DNA of 51,503 bases, from positions 1-51,503 of the forward strand of contig JAKSID010000018.1 of the NCBI GenBank assembly GCA_024399035.1. Direction: 5' to 3'. Made by a program: the position numbers and the translations under genes. Under the pieces are notes generated by a model that was not told the DNA's origin, did not search any database, and saw nothing but the letters and a program-made list of their open reading frames with translations. The first letter of the stretch is position 1. Every line of letters starts with the position of its first letter. This document shows, piece by piece, positions 8,458-15,845 of this stretch. The stretch comes from Fibrobacter sp. (GTDB lineage: Bacteria; Fibrobacterota; Fibrobacteria; Fibrobacterales; Fibrobacteraceae).

Positions 8458-9099
8458 GTGTCTCAGATTACTTGTCCAAAATGTCATGAAAAATACGAGA
8501 GCGATATGCCGACATGTTTGTGGTGCGACGCTCCTAATCCGATTTTAAACAAAAAAGATGGGCAAACTCTAGCTCTTTGTGATGAACCTGCGCAAGAAAA
8601 TGCGTGTGGCGAGATGCTGCAATCAGATTACAAGACTCTTGATATAGAGGATTTTGCAGACGTATATGATGGTCATGGGACACGACAAGTTTCTTCCGGT
8701 TTAAGTGGTCAGTACTGGAAACTTTGGTACTTTATATTGCCTGAAATACCTTTGGCTGCCTTTTTACTTGTTTTTTTCCAGAGCAATTGGTTTATGGCCC
8801 AGTTTGAATTGACCGGCAAAGAACATGTGCTGTTTTCGGTCCCAGCCTTTTCTGCAGCCCATTTGGCTCAATCAGGTTTGTATGTTGTTTGGCCAAACCA
8901 AACGGGCGACATCCTTTCGGGTGTACTGGGATTTTTGACTTTTGTCGTGGGTGAAGCCTTCCTGATTTATTACTTGTATGCCTTTGATAAAAAATTTGCA
9001 GAAGGCTATGATAAGCATGTCCATTTCAAAAAATATTGGATCTGTTTTATTGTATGGGCGGTTTGCTCCGCGATTTTAATCGGGATGATTAAGGTATAG
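8458..9099 (+). CDS. Zinc-ribbon membrane protein, function unknown
   Basis: The N-terminus has two knuckles, CPKC and CLWC, 13 residues apart, a zinc ribbon on the cytoplasmic side. A polar stretch follows, then about four hydrophobic helices: LWYFILPEIPLAAFLLVFF, a segment near VLFSVPAFSAAHLAQSGLYVV, ILSGVLGFLTFVVGEAFLIYYLYAF, and YWICFIVWAVCSAILIGMI. The GTG at 8458 must be the start because the first knuckle lies at residues 6-9 and the next Met is between the knuckles; GGGGGAA precedes it. The coding sequence is more AT-rich and less codon-biased than its neighbours, hinting at a later arrival or low expression. No specific family recognised. Confidence 0.75.
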   Translation: MSQITCPKCHEKYESDMPTCLWCDAPNPILNKKDGQTLALCDEPAQENACGEMLQSDYKTLDIEDFADVYDGHGTRQVSSGLSGQYWKLWYFILPEIPLAAFLLVFFQSNWFMAQFELTGKEHVLFSVPAFSAAHLAQSGLYVVWPNQTGDILSGVLGFLTFVVGEAFLIYYLYAFDKKFAEGYDKHVHFKKYWICFIVWAVCSAILIGMIKV

Positions 9100-9145
9100 C
9101 CTAATAACCGTTTTTTTTACCAAAAACTGGCGATTTTTGCGAATT

Positions 9146-9180
9146 CCACTGCGTTTTTGGCAGTGGTTCTTTGTATTTTT
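9146..9180 (+). terminator. Possible weak terminator before the TonB operon
   Basis: A perfect 7-bp stem (CCACTGC 9146-9152, GCAGTGG 9160-9166) with loop GTTTTTG is followed by a broken T tract, TTCTTTGTATTTTT. The same T tract contains TATTTT six nt before the next start codon, so the segment may be terminator and -10 at once. Confidence 0.4.
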
Positions 9181-9185
9181 AGGTT

Positions 9186-9980
9186 ATGAAGTTTTCTTTC
9201 CTTTCCAAGCTGTGTCTATGCTTGTGCCTTACCTGCGTCTATGCGGGTGCACAAGAAACGGTGGAAAGCATCCGTCGCCAGATCAAGGCGGTCGAAGCTG
9301 AAACCGCCCGTGAAAAATCCTTACATGATGCCGAAAAGAAGCGCCACGCGGAATTCGTGGAAGTGGGCCGCAAGAAGGTCCAGGCTTTGGCTCAGCAGAA
9401 CAAGACTCTGAAGGCAGAAATTGACTCCCTGAAGGTGGAAGTCAAGAATCTTGCCGACGCACGTCAGAAGACTACCGGCACTATCAAGTACTTTGAAAAC
9501 CGTAAGGCAAAGTACGGTACTTCCTTGGCCAAGGTAATCGACTCCCTGGCTCCTGTGTTCGAATCGGATTTCCCGTACCGTAATGAGGAAGTGGTGAACA
9601 GCGTCAAGGAAATCGCCAACCAGCTTTCCAAGGGGCTGATCGAGGCGGACGATGGTCTGAACCGCACTCTAGAAGTTTTCTATGACCGCATTCGCTTGGG
9701 TTACACTACGGAAGTATGGAAAGGCTTTCTGCAGGTGGATGCCCGAAGCGTTGCCGGAACCTTTATGCGTTACGGTGCTGTGGCTGCAATTTTCGTGAGC
9801 AACGACGGTAACGATGTGCTGTGGCTGAACCGTACTGAAAACGGTGGTTATGTCTGGAAGAACGTTTCCGACGACCTGGCCATGCGTACCGCCCTCAAGG
9901 ACGTGATGAAGGTTGCCGAAGGCAAGACTGCCCCCAAGCTTGTCACCATCCCGGTGGCTATTCCTAAGGAGGGTAAGTAA
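9186..9980 (+). CDS. DUF3450-like periplasmic coiled-coil protein of a TonB energy operon
   Basis: Signal peptide ending CVYAGA, then a coiled coil at about residues 22-105 (VESIRRQIKAVEAETAREK; LAQQNKTLKAEIDSLKVEVK) and a small C-terminal domain with FMRYGAVAAIFVSNDG and GGYVWKNV, which matches the DUF3450 pattern (RYG, then DG, then a Gly-Trp element). DUF3450 genes are known as the first gene of TonB operons that carry a long ExbB (TtpC-like), as here; the role is thought to be periplasmic assembly with the long ExbB. Its stop TAA overlaps the next ATG by one base (TAATG), with AAGGAGGG just upstream, so the two are coupled. No Shine-Dalgarno at its own start. Confidence 0.8.
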   Translation: MKFSFLSKLCLCLCLTCVYAGAQETVESIRRQIKAVEAETAREKSLHDAEKKRHAEFVEVGRKKVQALAQQNKTLKAEIDSLKVEVKNLADARQKTTGTIKYFENRKAKYGTSLAKVIDSLAPVFESDFPYRNEEVVNSVKEIANQLSKGLIEADDGLNRTLEVFYDRIRLGYTTEVWKGFLQVDARSVAGTFMRYGAVAAIFVSNDGNDVLWLNRTENGGYVWKNVSDDLAMRTALKDVMKVAEGKTAPKLVTIPVAIPKEGK

Positions 9981-11593
9981 TGAATAGACTCCAGGTTCGT
10001 CCCGTTTGTCATCCCGGCCACAATTCGTCTTGTCATCCCGGCCACCGAGCCGGCTGCAACACACTTAGGAACTTGTTCCTTAGTGTGGCTGGTCCCCGTA
10101 GGGGGAGGATCACCTTGTCCCTCCTCGCTTTGTTCTTTGTCCTTTGCGCCGCTCCCGCAATGGCTCAGCAGGGTGGTGAAACCATCGACGCTGTCAAGAA
10201 GCGTGCCGAACTGAACAGCGCCAAGGCAGACTTGGAAGAAGCCCGCAAGAAGCGTGACATGGCTGTGGCCGCCCGCTGGAAGGATCGCGAAACTGCAAAC
10301 CAGGAACGCGAACTCTTCAACGAAAAGTATCAGGAAAGCAAGGAAAAGGTTGACGCCTTGATGTCTGAACGCGCTCGCCTTTTCGAAGACGTCCGTGTGG
10401 CCCGCGAAGACTTGGCCCAGGTCAAGCTCCAGGCCGAAAAGGCTCGCGCCGAGTACTTGTCCTTGGCTGCCGGTCCGGAACGTCTTGAAACTCTTGCCAA
10501 GTTCCAGGAACAGGGAATTCCCTTCAAGATTGCAGAACGTGTGGAAGTGCAGAACAAGGTCAAGAAGGAAATGGGCCTGTACCGCGACGATCCTCTGCGC
10601 ATCGCCAAGTCCATTCTGAATGTGGCCAAGAACGAAATGGCCTTTACCCGCGAAATCCAGCTGGAACAGGCAGAACTGGTTTTCGGTTCCGCAGTTGCCG
10701 AAGGTTCCCGCCTCCGCCTGGGTGGCCTTTACGCCATGCAGATGGCAAACGCCGTCATGGATTCCGCAGGCAACCGCCCCAGCGCCCTCATGCTGCCGGT
10801 CGCAGGCGAAAAGAAGCGTGCCTTTAGCTGGCAGGAAAACCTCACTCCCGAAACCAAGACCGACGTGTCCAAGGTTTTCGCCGAGGCAAAGGATTCCGCA
10901 TTCGTGAAGGTTCCTGTGGACGTTCTCCTCAGTACCGAACTTTCCTCTGAACTTGCTAACCATCAGGAAACCACTTGGAAGGACGAACTCCAGACCTTCT
11001 TCAAGAACGGTGGCATCTTGATGTATCCCATCGTGACCATCTTTGGTCTGGGTCTCCTCATTGTTCTGTTCAAGTTGCTCTGGATCTTGATCCGCGGCTT
11101 TGGTGGCCTGGGTGCTTACCGCACCATGAAGGCTCTCGAAGCCGGCGACGTGGCTCGCGCCCGCGAACAGGTGAAGAAGGCTCACGGTTTGGTGGGCAAG
11201 GTTTTGAAGACTGTGCTTCTCAAGGAATACGGTGGCCGTGCCGCTGCAGAAAAGGCTTTGGAAGAACAGTTCTCCGCTCAGGTTCCCAAGATTGAATCTG
11301 GCCTGACCTGGGTTTCCGTGTTTGCCGCAACTGCTCCGTTGCTGGGCTTGCTGGGTACCGTGATGGGTATGATCGAATTGTTCGACGTGATTACCATGCA
11401 CGGCACTTCCGATCCCAAGCTTTTGGCTGGCGGTATTTCTATCGCCTTGGTGACTACCGAAGCTGGTCTTATTGTGGCTATTCCCTTGCAGTTGCTCCAT
11501 ACCTTCCTGGCTAACCGTGCCGACGCTCTCCGTGGCCGCATGGAAAAGGCTGGCCTTGCTGTGCTGAACGCCCTTTGGATTCGTGAAAAGTAA
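9980..11593 (+). CDS. Long ExbB/TolQ-family proton channel subunit with N-terminal coiled coil (TtpC-like)
   Basis: Inner-membrane proton-channel subunit that energises TonB. A signal-like segment (ITLSLLALFFVLCAAPAMA, residues 45-63) is followed by a periplasmic coiled coil (about 66-190), a middle domain, a helix (ILMYPIVTIFGLGLLIVLF) and the MotA/TolQ/ExbB domain with VFAATAPLLGLLGTVMGM and IALVTTEAGLIVAIPLQLLH. This layout matches TtpC of Vibrio TonB2 systems. The first 45 residues are odd: they translate a TGTCATCC repeat pair and a 13-bp palindrome (CHPGHNSS, CHPGHRAG). ATG 9980 has an excellent Shine-Dalgarno, but TTG 10115 has GGGGGAGG six nt upstream and gives a normal signal peptide, so the real start is uncertain. 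Confidence 0.88.
   Translation: MNRLQVRPVCHPGHNSSCHPGHRAGCNTLRNLFLSVAGPRRGRITLSLLALFFVLCAAPAMAQQGGETIDAVKKRAELNSAKADLEEARKKRDMAVAARWKDRETANQERELFNEKYQESKEKVDALMSERARLFEDVRVAREDLAQVKLQAEKARAEYLSLAAGPERLETLAKFQEQGIPFKIAERVEVQNKVKKEMGLYRDDPLRIAKSILNVAKNEMAFTREIQLEQAELVFGSAVAEGSRLRLGGLYAMQMANAVMDSAGNRPSALMLPVAGEKKRAFSWQENLTPETKTDVSKVFAEAKDSAFVKVPVDVLLSTELSSELANHQETTWKDELQTFFKNGGILMYPIVTIFGLGLLIVLFKLLWILIRGFGGLGAYRTMKALEAGDVARAREQVKKAHGLVGKVLKTVLLKEYGGRAAAEKALEEQFSAQVPKIESGLTWVSVFAATAPLLGLLGTVMGMIELFDVITMHGTSDPKLLAGGISIALVTTEAGLIVAIPLQLLHTFLANRADALRGRMEKAGLAVLNALWIREK
10007..10106. repeat. Dispersed-repeat element inside the 5' end of the long exbB gene
   Basis: TGTCATCCCGGCCAC occurs at 10007-10021 and 10031-10045, a 24-nt period. 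It is followed by a palindrome at 10060-10087 (CACACTTAGGAAC against GTTCCTTAGTGTG, one mismatch, TT loop). Units starting TGTCATCC are a widespread class of extragenic bacterial repeats. This copy is open in the gene's frame. Confidence 0.7.
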
Positions 11594-11611
11594 TTCGGCG
11601 AGATTTACGAA

Positions 11612-12361
11612 ATGGTTCTTGGCGTCGATCAAAATTCCGTTCTAGAAGCGGCCTTTGGCATCCTCTTTAGAGGTGGCTGGGTGCTCGCCCCGATCTTTGC
11701 ATTGGGGTGGTTTGGATGGTTTTTGATGCTGGAACGTTACGGCTATTACTTTATGCTTCGCGGCAAGTCTTCAGCGGCCTTCTGGCACACCCTGAAGAAG
11801 AAGGGGGAGGACGTTGCCTTCGACAAGTTGAGCCGCCGCCCTTACGGTTACTTCTGCGCCTTGGTGAAGGACATCCGCGATCATCGCGACGAAGGTCCCA
11901 TCGCTGTGCGCAACGCCATGGAAGCAACACACCATCGCATTTCCTTGAATCTTGCAAAGTCCCTGAAGACCATTTCTACCTGTGCAGCCCTGGCTCCCAT
12001 GATGGGCCTTCTGGGTACGGTTTCCGGCATGGTCCATACTTTCGAGACTATCCAGCTTTTTGGTTTCGGCAACCCTGTGCTTTTGGCCGACGGTATTTCC
12101 GAAGCCTTGCTTACCACCCAGGCTGGCCTGTTGGTGGCCTTCCCCTTGATGCTTGCCTACAACTACTTGTCGGGCTGCGTAGAAAAGGTGGAAGACCTTG
12201 CCTGGAGTGAGGCTTTGAAATTTGAATCTTATGTGTTTAATCCCGAAGCAGTCATCCTGGAGCCCTCTTCAGAGTGTCATCCTGACTCCTCTTCAGCGTG
12301 TCATCCTGACTCCTCTTCAGCGTGTCATCCTGAGCGTAGCGAAGGATCCAGTGAGGTATAG
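11612..12361 (+). CDS. exbB: ExbB/TolQ-family proton channel protein
   Basis: Second proton-channel subunit of the operon, three membrane helices: WVLAPIFALGWFGWFLMLE near the N-terminus, then CAALAPMMGLLGTVSGMVH and LLTTQAGLLVAFPLMLAYNYL, the conserved ExbB pair. It forms the channel with ExbD and powers TonB. The body ends near residue 215 (SEALKFESYVFN); the remaining 35 residues (CHPDSSSA twice, then CHPERSEGSSEV) are a translated intergenic repeat, so the native stop has apparently been overrun by a repeat insertion in frame. Starts 18 nt after the previous stop with GGCGAG nearby; the next gene begins 3 nt after its TAG. Confidence 0.92.
   Translation: MVLGVDQNSVLEAAFGILFRGGWVLAPIFALGWFGWFLMLERYGYYFMLRGKSSAAFWHTLKKKGEDVAFDKLSRRPYGYFCALVKDIRDHRDEGPIAVRNAMEATHHRISLNLAKSLKTISTCAALAPMMGLLGTVSGMVHTFETIQLFGFGNPVLLADGISEALLTTQAGLLVAFPLMLAYNYLSGCVEKVEDLAWSEALKFESYVFNPEAVILEPSSECHPDSSSACHPDSSSACHPERSEGSSEV
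12251..12350. repeat. 24-nt TGTCATCC tandem repeat at the 3' end of exbB
   Basis: TGTCATCC begins at 12275, 12299 and 12323, exactly 24 nt apart, each preceded by CCTCTTCAG(A/C)G or similar; a diverged unit starts at 12251. The last unit continues into the GAGCGTAGCGAAGGATCC form that is common between genes in many bacteria. The period is a multiple of three, so the exbB frame stays open through it. Confidence 0.75.
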
Positions 12362-12364
12362 AGA

Positions 12365-12769
12365 ATGAGTTTTATCCGTAAACGCACCCGTGACGCCGGC
12401 GGCATCGATGTATCACCCATGCTTGACATGGTGTTCATCTTGCTGATCTTCTTTATTGTGACTTCCACATTCACCCGCGAGACCGGTGTGGACGTGACTA
12501 AGCCTAAGGCAAGCTCCGCCAAGGAACTGGCCAAGGAAAGCATTTTGATTGGTGTGACTCGCCAGGGAACTATTCATATCAATGAAACCCAGGTGAACCT
12601 GACCACCTTGAATACGGTGCTTCGCCAGATGATGGCCGAGGCTCCGGATCGCCCTGTGATTATCGTAAGCGACCGCGACGCTCCCAACGGCGTTGTGGTA
12701 GACATCTTGGATGAGTGCAACTTGGCCAAGGTTCGCAAAGTTTCCATCTCCGCCAACAAGGAAGAATAA
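12365..12769 (+). CDS. exbD: ExbD/TolR-family biopolymer transport protein
   Basis: Single-helix partner of ExbB. The N-terminal cytoplasmic tail and helix carry the conserved Asp in VSPMLDMVFILLIFFIVTSTF, the proton-conducting residue, followed by a periplasmic domain (ILIGVTRQGTIHINETQVNL; PVIIVSDRDAPNGVVVDILDECNLAKVRKVSI) with the usual ExbD fold. 134 residues, normal length. Starts 3 nt after exbB and belongs to the same operon; GAGGTATAGAG lies before ATG 12365. Confidence 0.93.
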   Translation: MSFIRKRTRDAGGIDVSPMLDMVFILLIFFIVTSTFTRETGVDVTKPKASSAKELAKESILIGVTRQGTIHINETQVNLTTLNTVLRQMMAEAPDRPVIIVSDRDAPNGVVVDILDECNLAKVRKVSISANKEE

Positions 12770-12777
12770 CCCTATAT

Positions 12778-12806
12778 TGTCATCCCGGGCTTGACCCGGG
12801 ATCTCC
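12778..12806. repeat. TGTCATCC-type palindromic repeat between exbD and tonB
   Basis: ATCCCGGG (12782-12789) and CCCGGGAT (12795-12802) form a perfect 8-bp stem with loop CTTGA, inside a unit starting TGTCATCC at 12778. It fills most of the 43-nt gap between the genes. It could attenuate or stabilise the downstream message; that is inference. Confidence 0.65.
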
Positions 12807-12812
12807 AAAAAC

Positions 12813-13469
12813 ATGAAGCACTTCTCTTTCACAGATTTTATCGCCAAGTACTTCCGGTTTCCGGTGGCATTTGTGCTCTCCTTCGTGGTGAGTGCAGTGT
12901 TCTTTCTTGCGGTTCCTGTGCTGAATGCTTTGTTGTTTGATAAGGGCGTCAAGACCGAAAAGGAATTGGAAGCGGTTACAGAAGTGGAAGTTCTTGTAAG
13001 CGAAAAGAAGCCCGAGGTAAAGCAGAAGGTGATCCGCACTGTGGTGAACCCCAATCCCTTCAAGATCTCTGCAAACATGGGTGTAGGCCGTTCCCAGAAT
13101 TTCCAGATGGACTTGTCCCTTGCCCGCGGCGCTGCCGGTGATGGTGTTGCCGTTGGAACCGGTGGCATGGAGAACGTGGTTTACGAAGCGGGTGAAGTGG
13201 ATGAACAGGCCCAGGTTCTGAAGGAAGTTCAGCCCAAGTTCCCGGAACGTGCTAAGCGTTTGGGTATTTCCGGCTATGTGAAAGTCTTGCTTGTGATCGA
13301 CGTGTATGGCGATGTGGCCCAGACTCAGGTTCTGACCTTGGATCCTCCGGGCTATGGTTTCGAAACCGAAGCATTGAATGCTGTACGTCAGTGGAAGTTC
13401 AGCCCCGCTCAACTTGGCGGATATCCCGTGGCCCAGAAGGCTACAAAGGAGTTCCGCTTTGTCAAGTAG
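12813..13469 (+). CDS. tonB: TonB-family energy transducer
   Basis: Couples the ExbBD proton channel to outer-membrane receptors. Residues 18-42 form the N-terminal anchor (FPVAFVLSFVVSAVFFLAVPVLNAL); the periplasmic linker is Glu/Lys- rather than Pro-rich and short; the C-terminal TonB domain is clear from PKFPERAKRLGISGYVKVLL, VIDVYGDV, then ALNAVRQWKFSPAQLGGYPV and a final EFRFVK. No TonB-dependent receptor lies in the window, so the substrate is unknown. The next gene appears to start at TTG 13459, inside this gene's last codons. Confidence 0.9.
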   Translation: MKHFSFTDFIAKYFRFPVAFVLSFVVSAVFFLAVPVLNALLFDKGVKTEKELEAVTEVEVLVSEKKPEVKQKVIRTVVNPNPFKISANMGVGRSQNFQMDLSLARGAAGDGVAVGTGGMENVVYEAGEVDEQAQVLKEVQPKFPERAKRLGISGYVKVLLVIDVYGDVAQTQVLTLDPPGYGFETEALNAVRQWKFSPAQLGGYPVAQKATKEFRFVK

Positions 13470-14457
13470 AAAATCTCTCGTCTCTCGTCTCTCGTCTCTC
13501 GTCTTGATCGTGTTATCCTTGGCGTCTTTAGCCTCTGCGGCGGATGATTATTTCTTCAAGGCCAACGAACTTTATGACCAGGGCCGTTACAAGGAATCTG
13601 TCCCTCTGTACCGTGCGGCCATCGACGAAGGTCGTTACGAGCCTTTCGCCTGGTTCAACTTGGGTAACGCTCTTGTCCAGCTGGGCCGTAAGGAAGTGGC
13701 TTTGGTGGCTTACAAGCGCACTGTAGAATTGCTGCCCAATTTCGAAAAAGCCTGGATGCTTATGGGCGACATCTATTACCTGGCGGGTGACGCGGGGGAG
13801 GCCATTGCCGCCTACAAGCGCGCCGTAGAGCTGGGTGTAGAATCGGACCACGTTCATTTTGCCTTGGCGGAATGCTACATGAAGGGCCGCGACTGGACCC
13901 TGGCGCAGAAGAACTTTGAACGAGCTCTCCAGCTGAACCCGGACCGTATGGACGCCTGGTACGGCCTCGCCGAAGTCTACGAGAAGCTGGGCGACTACGA
14001 ATACGCCATTAAGACGTTGCAGAACGCCTTGCAGATGACTGCAACCGCTGGCGCCGATGTCCACTTTACCATGGCGTACTATTATCGCAGTATGGATTCT
14101 ACTAAGAAGTCCCTGAATGAGATGGAAAACGGACTCCTCATGGATCCTGAGAATGTTTCCGCCCGCCGTTACCTGGCCCAGATGTACGTGAAGTCCGCAT
14201 CTCCCTGGATGGCAATCTTCACCCTGGAAGAAGGCCTGCGACACAATAAGGGCAAGGCCGACTTGAATCTGGACCTGGGCCAGATCTACTTCACCCAGAA
14301 GCGTTACGACGAAGCCTTTGACTGCTACATGAAAGCCTGGCTTGCAGGAAACTCTCAGGGACGCATCGGCGCCGAGAACGTAGGCCATGTGTTCTCCAAC
14401 GCCGGCGATACAGAAAAAGCCGAATCCCTCTACAAGCGCATCCGCGAAAAGAAGTAA
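13459..14457 (+). CDS. Secreted tetratricopeptide-repeat protein of the TonB operon
   Basis: Starts at TTG 13459, seven nt after AAGGAG (13446-13451) and overlapping the tonB stop by 11 nt; an ATG at 13378 lies deep in tonB with no such signal. The signal peptide (MSSRKSLVSRLSSLVLIVLS, ending LASLASA) is followed by about eight TPR units (ADDYFFKANELYDQGRY; PFAWFNLGNALVQLGRKE; KAWMLMGDIYYLAGDAGE; DAWYGLAEVYEKLGDYE), so the protein is a periplasmic helical scaffold. TPR genes close this type of TonB operon in other bacteria, presumably organising the complex. The signal peptide is encoded partly by a heptanucleotide array, see the repeat at 13474. Confidence 0.85.
   Translation: MSSRKSLVSRLSSLVLIVLSLASLASAADDYFFKANELYDQGRYKESVPLYRAAIDEGRYEPFAWFNLGNALVQLGRKEVALVAYKRTVELLPNFEKAWMLMGDIYYLAGDAGEAIAAYKRAVELGVESDHVHFALAECYMKGRDWTLAQKNFERALQLNPDRMDAWYGLAEVYEKLGDYEYAIKTLQNALQMTATAGADVHFTMAYYYRSMDSTKKSLNEMENGLLMDPENVSARRYLAQMYVKSASPWMAIFTLEEGLRHNKGKADLNLDLGQIYFTQKRYDEAFDCYMKAWLAGNSQGRIGAENVGHVFSNAGDTEKAESLYKRIREKK
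13474..13501 (+). repeat. Heptanucleotide array (TCTCTCG x4) inside the TPR signal-peptide coding region
   Basis: Four perfect copies of TCTCTCG run from 13474 to 13501 and a partial TCT follows. The period is 7, so gain or loss of a unit shifts the reading frame between the TTG start and the mature protein. Confidence 0.85.
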
Positions 14458-14500
14458 TCCTTTAATTCATTTTTGAACAATTTTTAGAGCCATATTATTG

Positions 14501-14506
14501 TATAAT
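14501..14506 (+). promoter_or_regulatory. Putative -10 box directly before the MFS gene
   Basis: A consensus TATAAT ends 8 nt before ATG 14515, so a transcript starting at the usual distance would begin at or next to the start codon. No Shine-Dalgarno is present. TTGAAC at 14473 is 22 nt upstream, too far for a standard -35. Confidence 0.45.
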
Positions 14507-14514
14507 TCATTAAT

Positions 14515-15825
14515 ATGGTTTTCCTGCTGGTCATCATTTACGTCACGTTTGTAGGCCTGGGGCTCCCGGATACGATCCTTGGGGCGGCCTGGCCTCTGAT
14601 GCAAAAGGACCTTGCTGCGCCCTTGTCCGCGGCGGGGATTCTTTCCATTATCGTGAGCCTGGGAACCATTGTCTCTAGCCTTTTGACTCCCGGTTTGCTG
14701 CGCCGTCTGGGAACAGGAAAACTGACTACCATAAGCGTGGGCCTTACCATGATTGCATCGGCGGGCTATGGCTTTTCTACGGCCTTCTGGATGATGTGCC
14801 TTTGGGCCATTCCTATGGGGCTCGGTGCGGGTGCCATCGATGTGGCGTTGAATAATTTTGCGGCCATACACCTGGAATCCAAGCATACAAACTGGTTGCA
14901 CGCCAGTTGGGGCATCGGCGCTTGCCTTGGTCCCTCCATTCTTTCTTTGTCTGTATTCCTTGGCGCAGGCTGGCGTGGTGCCTACGAGGTGAATGCGCTG
15001 CTGCTGGGCGCCATTGTGTTGATGCTTTTGCTTTCTCTGCCAGTGTGGAAACGGGTGGAACGCGGCCGCGACTCTACGCAGGAAACTGCGCAAAGCGAAA
15101 TCTCCCTGAGGGCTGCGCTGCGCGTACCCGGGATGAAGCTTTCGTTCTGGACGTTCTTCTTTTACTCTGCACTTGAGATTTCTACCAGCCTCTGGTGCGG
15201 TACTTACTTGGTGGCCCGGGGTTTTGAGCCTGCGGTGGGCGCGCTGGCGGTTTCTATGATGTTCGCCTGTGTGATGGTGGGGCGCGTGGCCAGCGGTTTC
15301 TTTGCCATCCGCTTTACGGATATGCGTTTGGTTCATGCGGGCATTGCCATCGTTGTCGTAGGATGTTTTACCTTGATCTTGCCTTTGCCCCTGTGGTTTA
15401 CTCCTGTGTGCATTTGTATGCTGGGCCTTGGCTGCGCACCCGTTTATCCGTCCTTGATTCATGCAACTCCAGCCCGATTTGGCGAGGCTCTTTCTGGCCG
15501 GGCCATTAGTATCCAGATGGCTGGTTCCTACGTGGGCTCCGTTCTGATGCCGCCTGCCTTTGGTTTTGTAGCGGCCCATTTCTCTGTTATCCTTTGGCCT
15601 GTGGCCCTGGCAATCTTTGTAGGGAGCCTTTTGATTTGTGTCTGCATGTTGGATTACGTGACCCGTAAAAAGCTGAACAATGCCTTTGCCACGGAACGAA
15701 TCATGGACGCCTTCAACCAGATCTCCGAAATGGAAGCTGCTCGCAATCGTTTGCGCCGTCAGCGCCGCAAGGAACGCCGAAAGGCAAGGCAACTTCAACA
15801 GCAGAAAGCCAAGAAGAACCAATAA
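14515..15825 (+). CDS. Major facilitator superfamily transporter
   Basis: Twelve predicted membrane helices in two halves. The first half has FLLVIIYVTFVGLGLPDTIL, the LLRRLGTGKL loop between helices 2 and 3 and HASWGIGACLGPSIL; a charged central loop (WKRVERGRDSTQETAQ) precedes the second half (LSFWTFFFYSALEISTSLWCG; VGRVASGFFAIRF). The C-terminus is a strongly basic, Arg/Lys/Gln-rich tail of about 35 residues (RLRRQRRKERRKARQLQQQK), presumably cytoplasmic and unusual in length and charge. The substrate cannot be told; family resemblance is to sugar or drug-type MFS proteins. It is followed by an HprK-like gene after 20 nt. Confidence 0.88.
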   Translation: MVFLLVIIYVTFVGLGLPDTILGAAWPLMQKDLAAPLSAAGILSIIVSLGTIVSSLLTPGLLRRLGTGKLTTISVGLTMIASAGYGFSTAFWMMCLWAIPMGLGAGAIDVALNNFAAIHLESKHTNWLHASWGIGACLGPSILSLSVFLGAGWRGAYEVNALLLGAIVLMLLLSLPVWKRVERGRDSTQETAQSEISLRAALRVPGMKLSFWTFFFYSALEISTSLWCGTYLVARGFEPAVGALAVSMMFACVMVGRVASGFFAIRFTDMRLVHAGIAIVVVGCFTLILPLPLWFTPVCICMLGLGCAPVYPSLIHATPARFGEALSGRAISIQMAGSYVGSVLMPPAFGFVAAHFSVILWPVALAIFVGSLLICVCMLDYVTRKKLNNAFATERIMDAFNQISEMEAARNRLRRQRRKERRKARQLQQQKAKKNQ

Positions 15826-15845
15826 TTTATTATGATTGTGGCATA

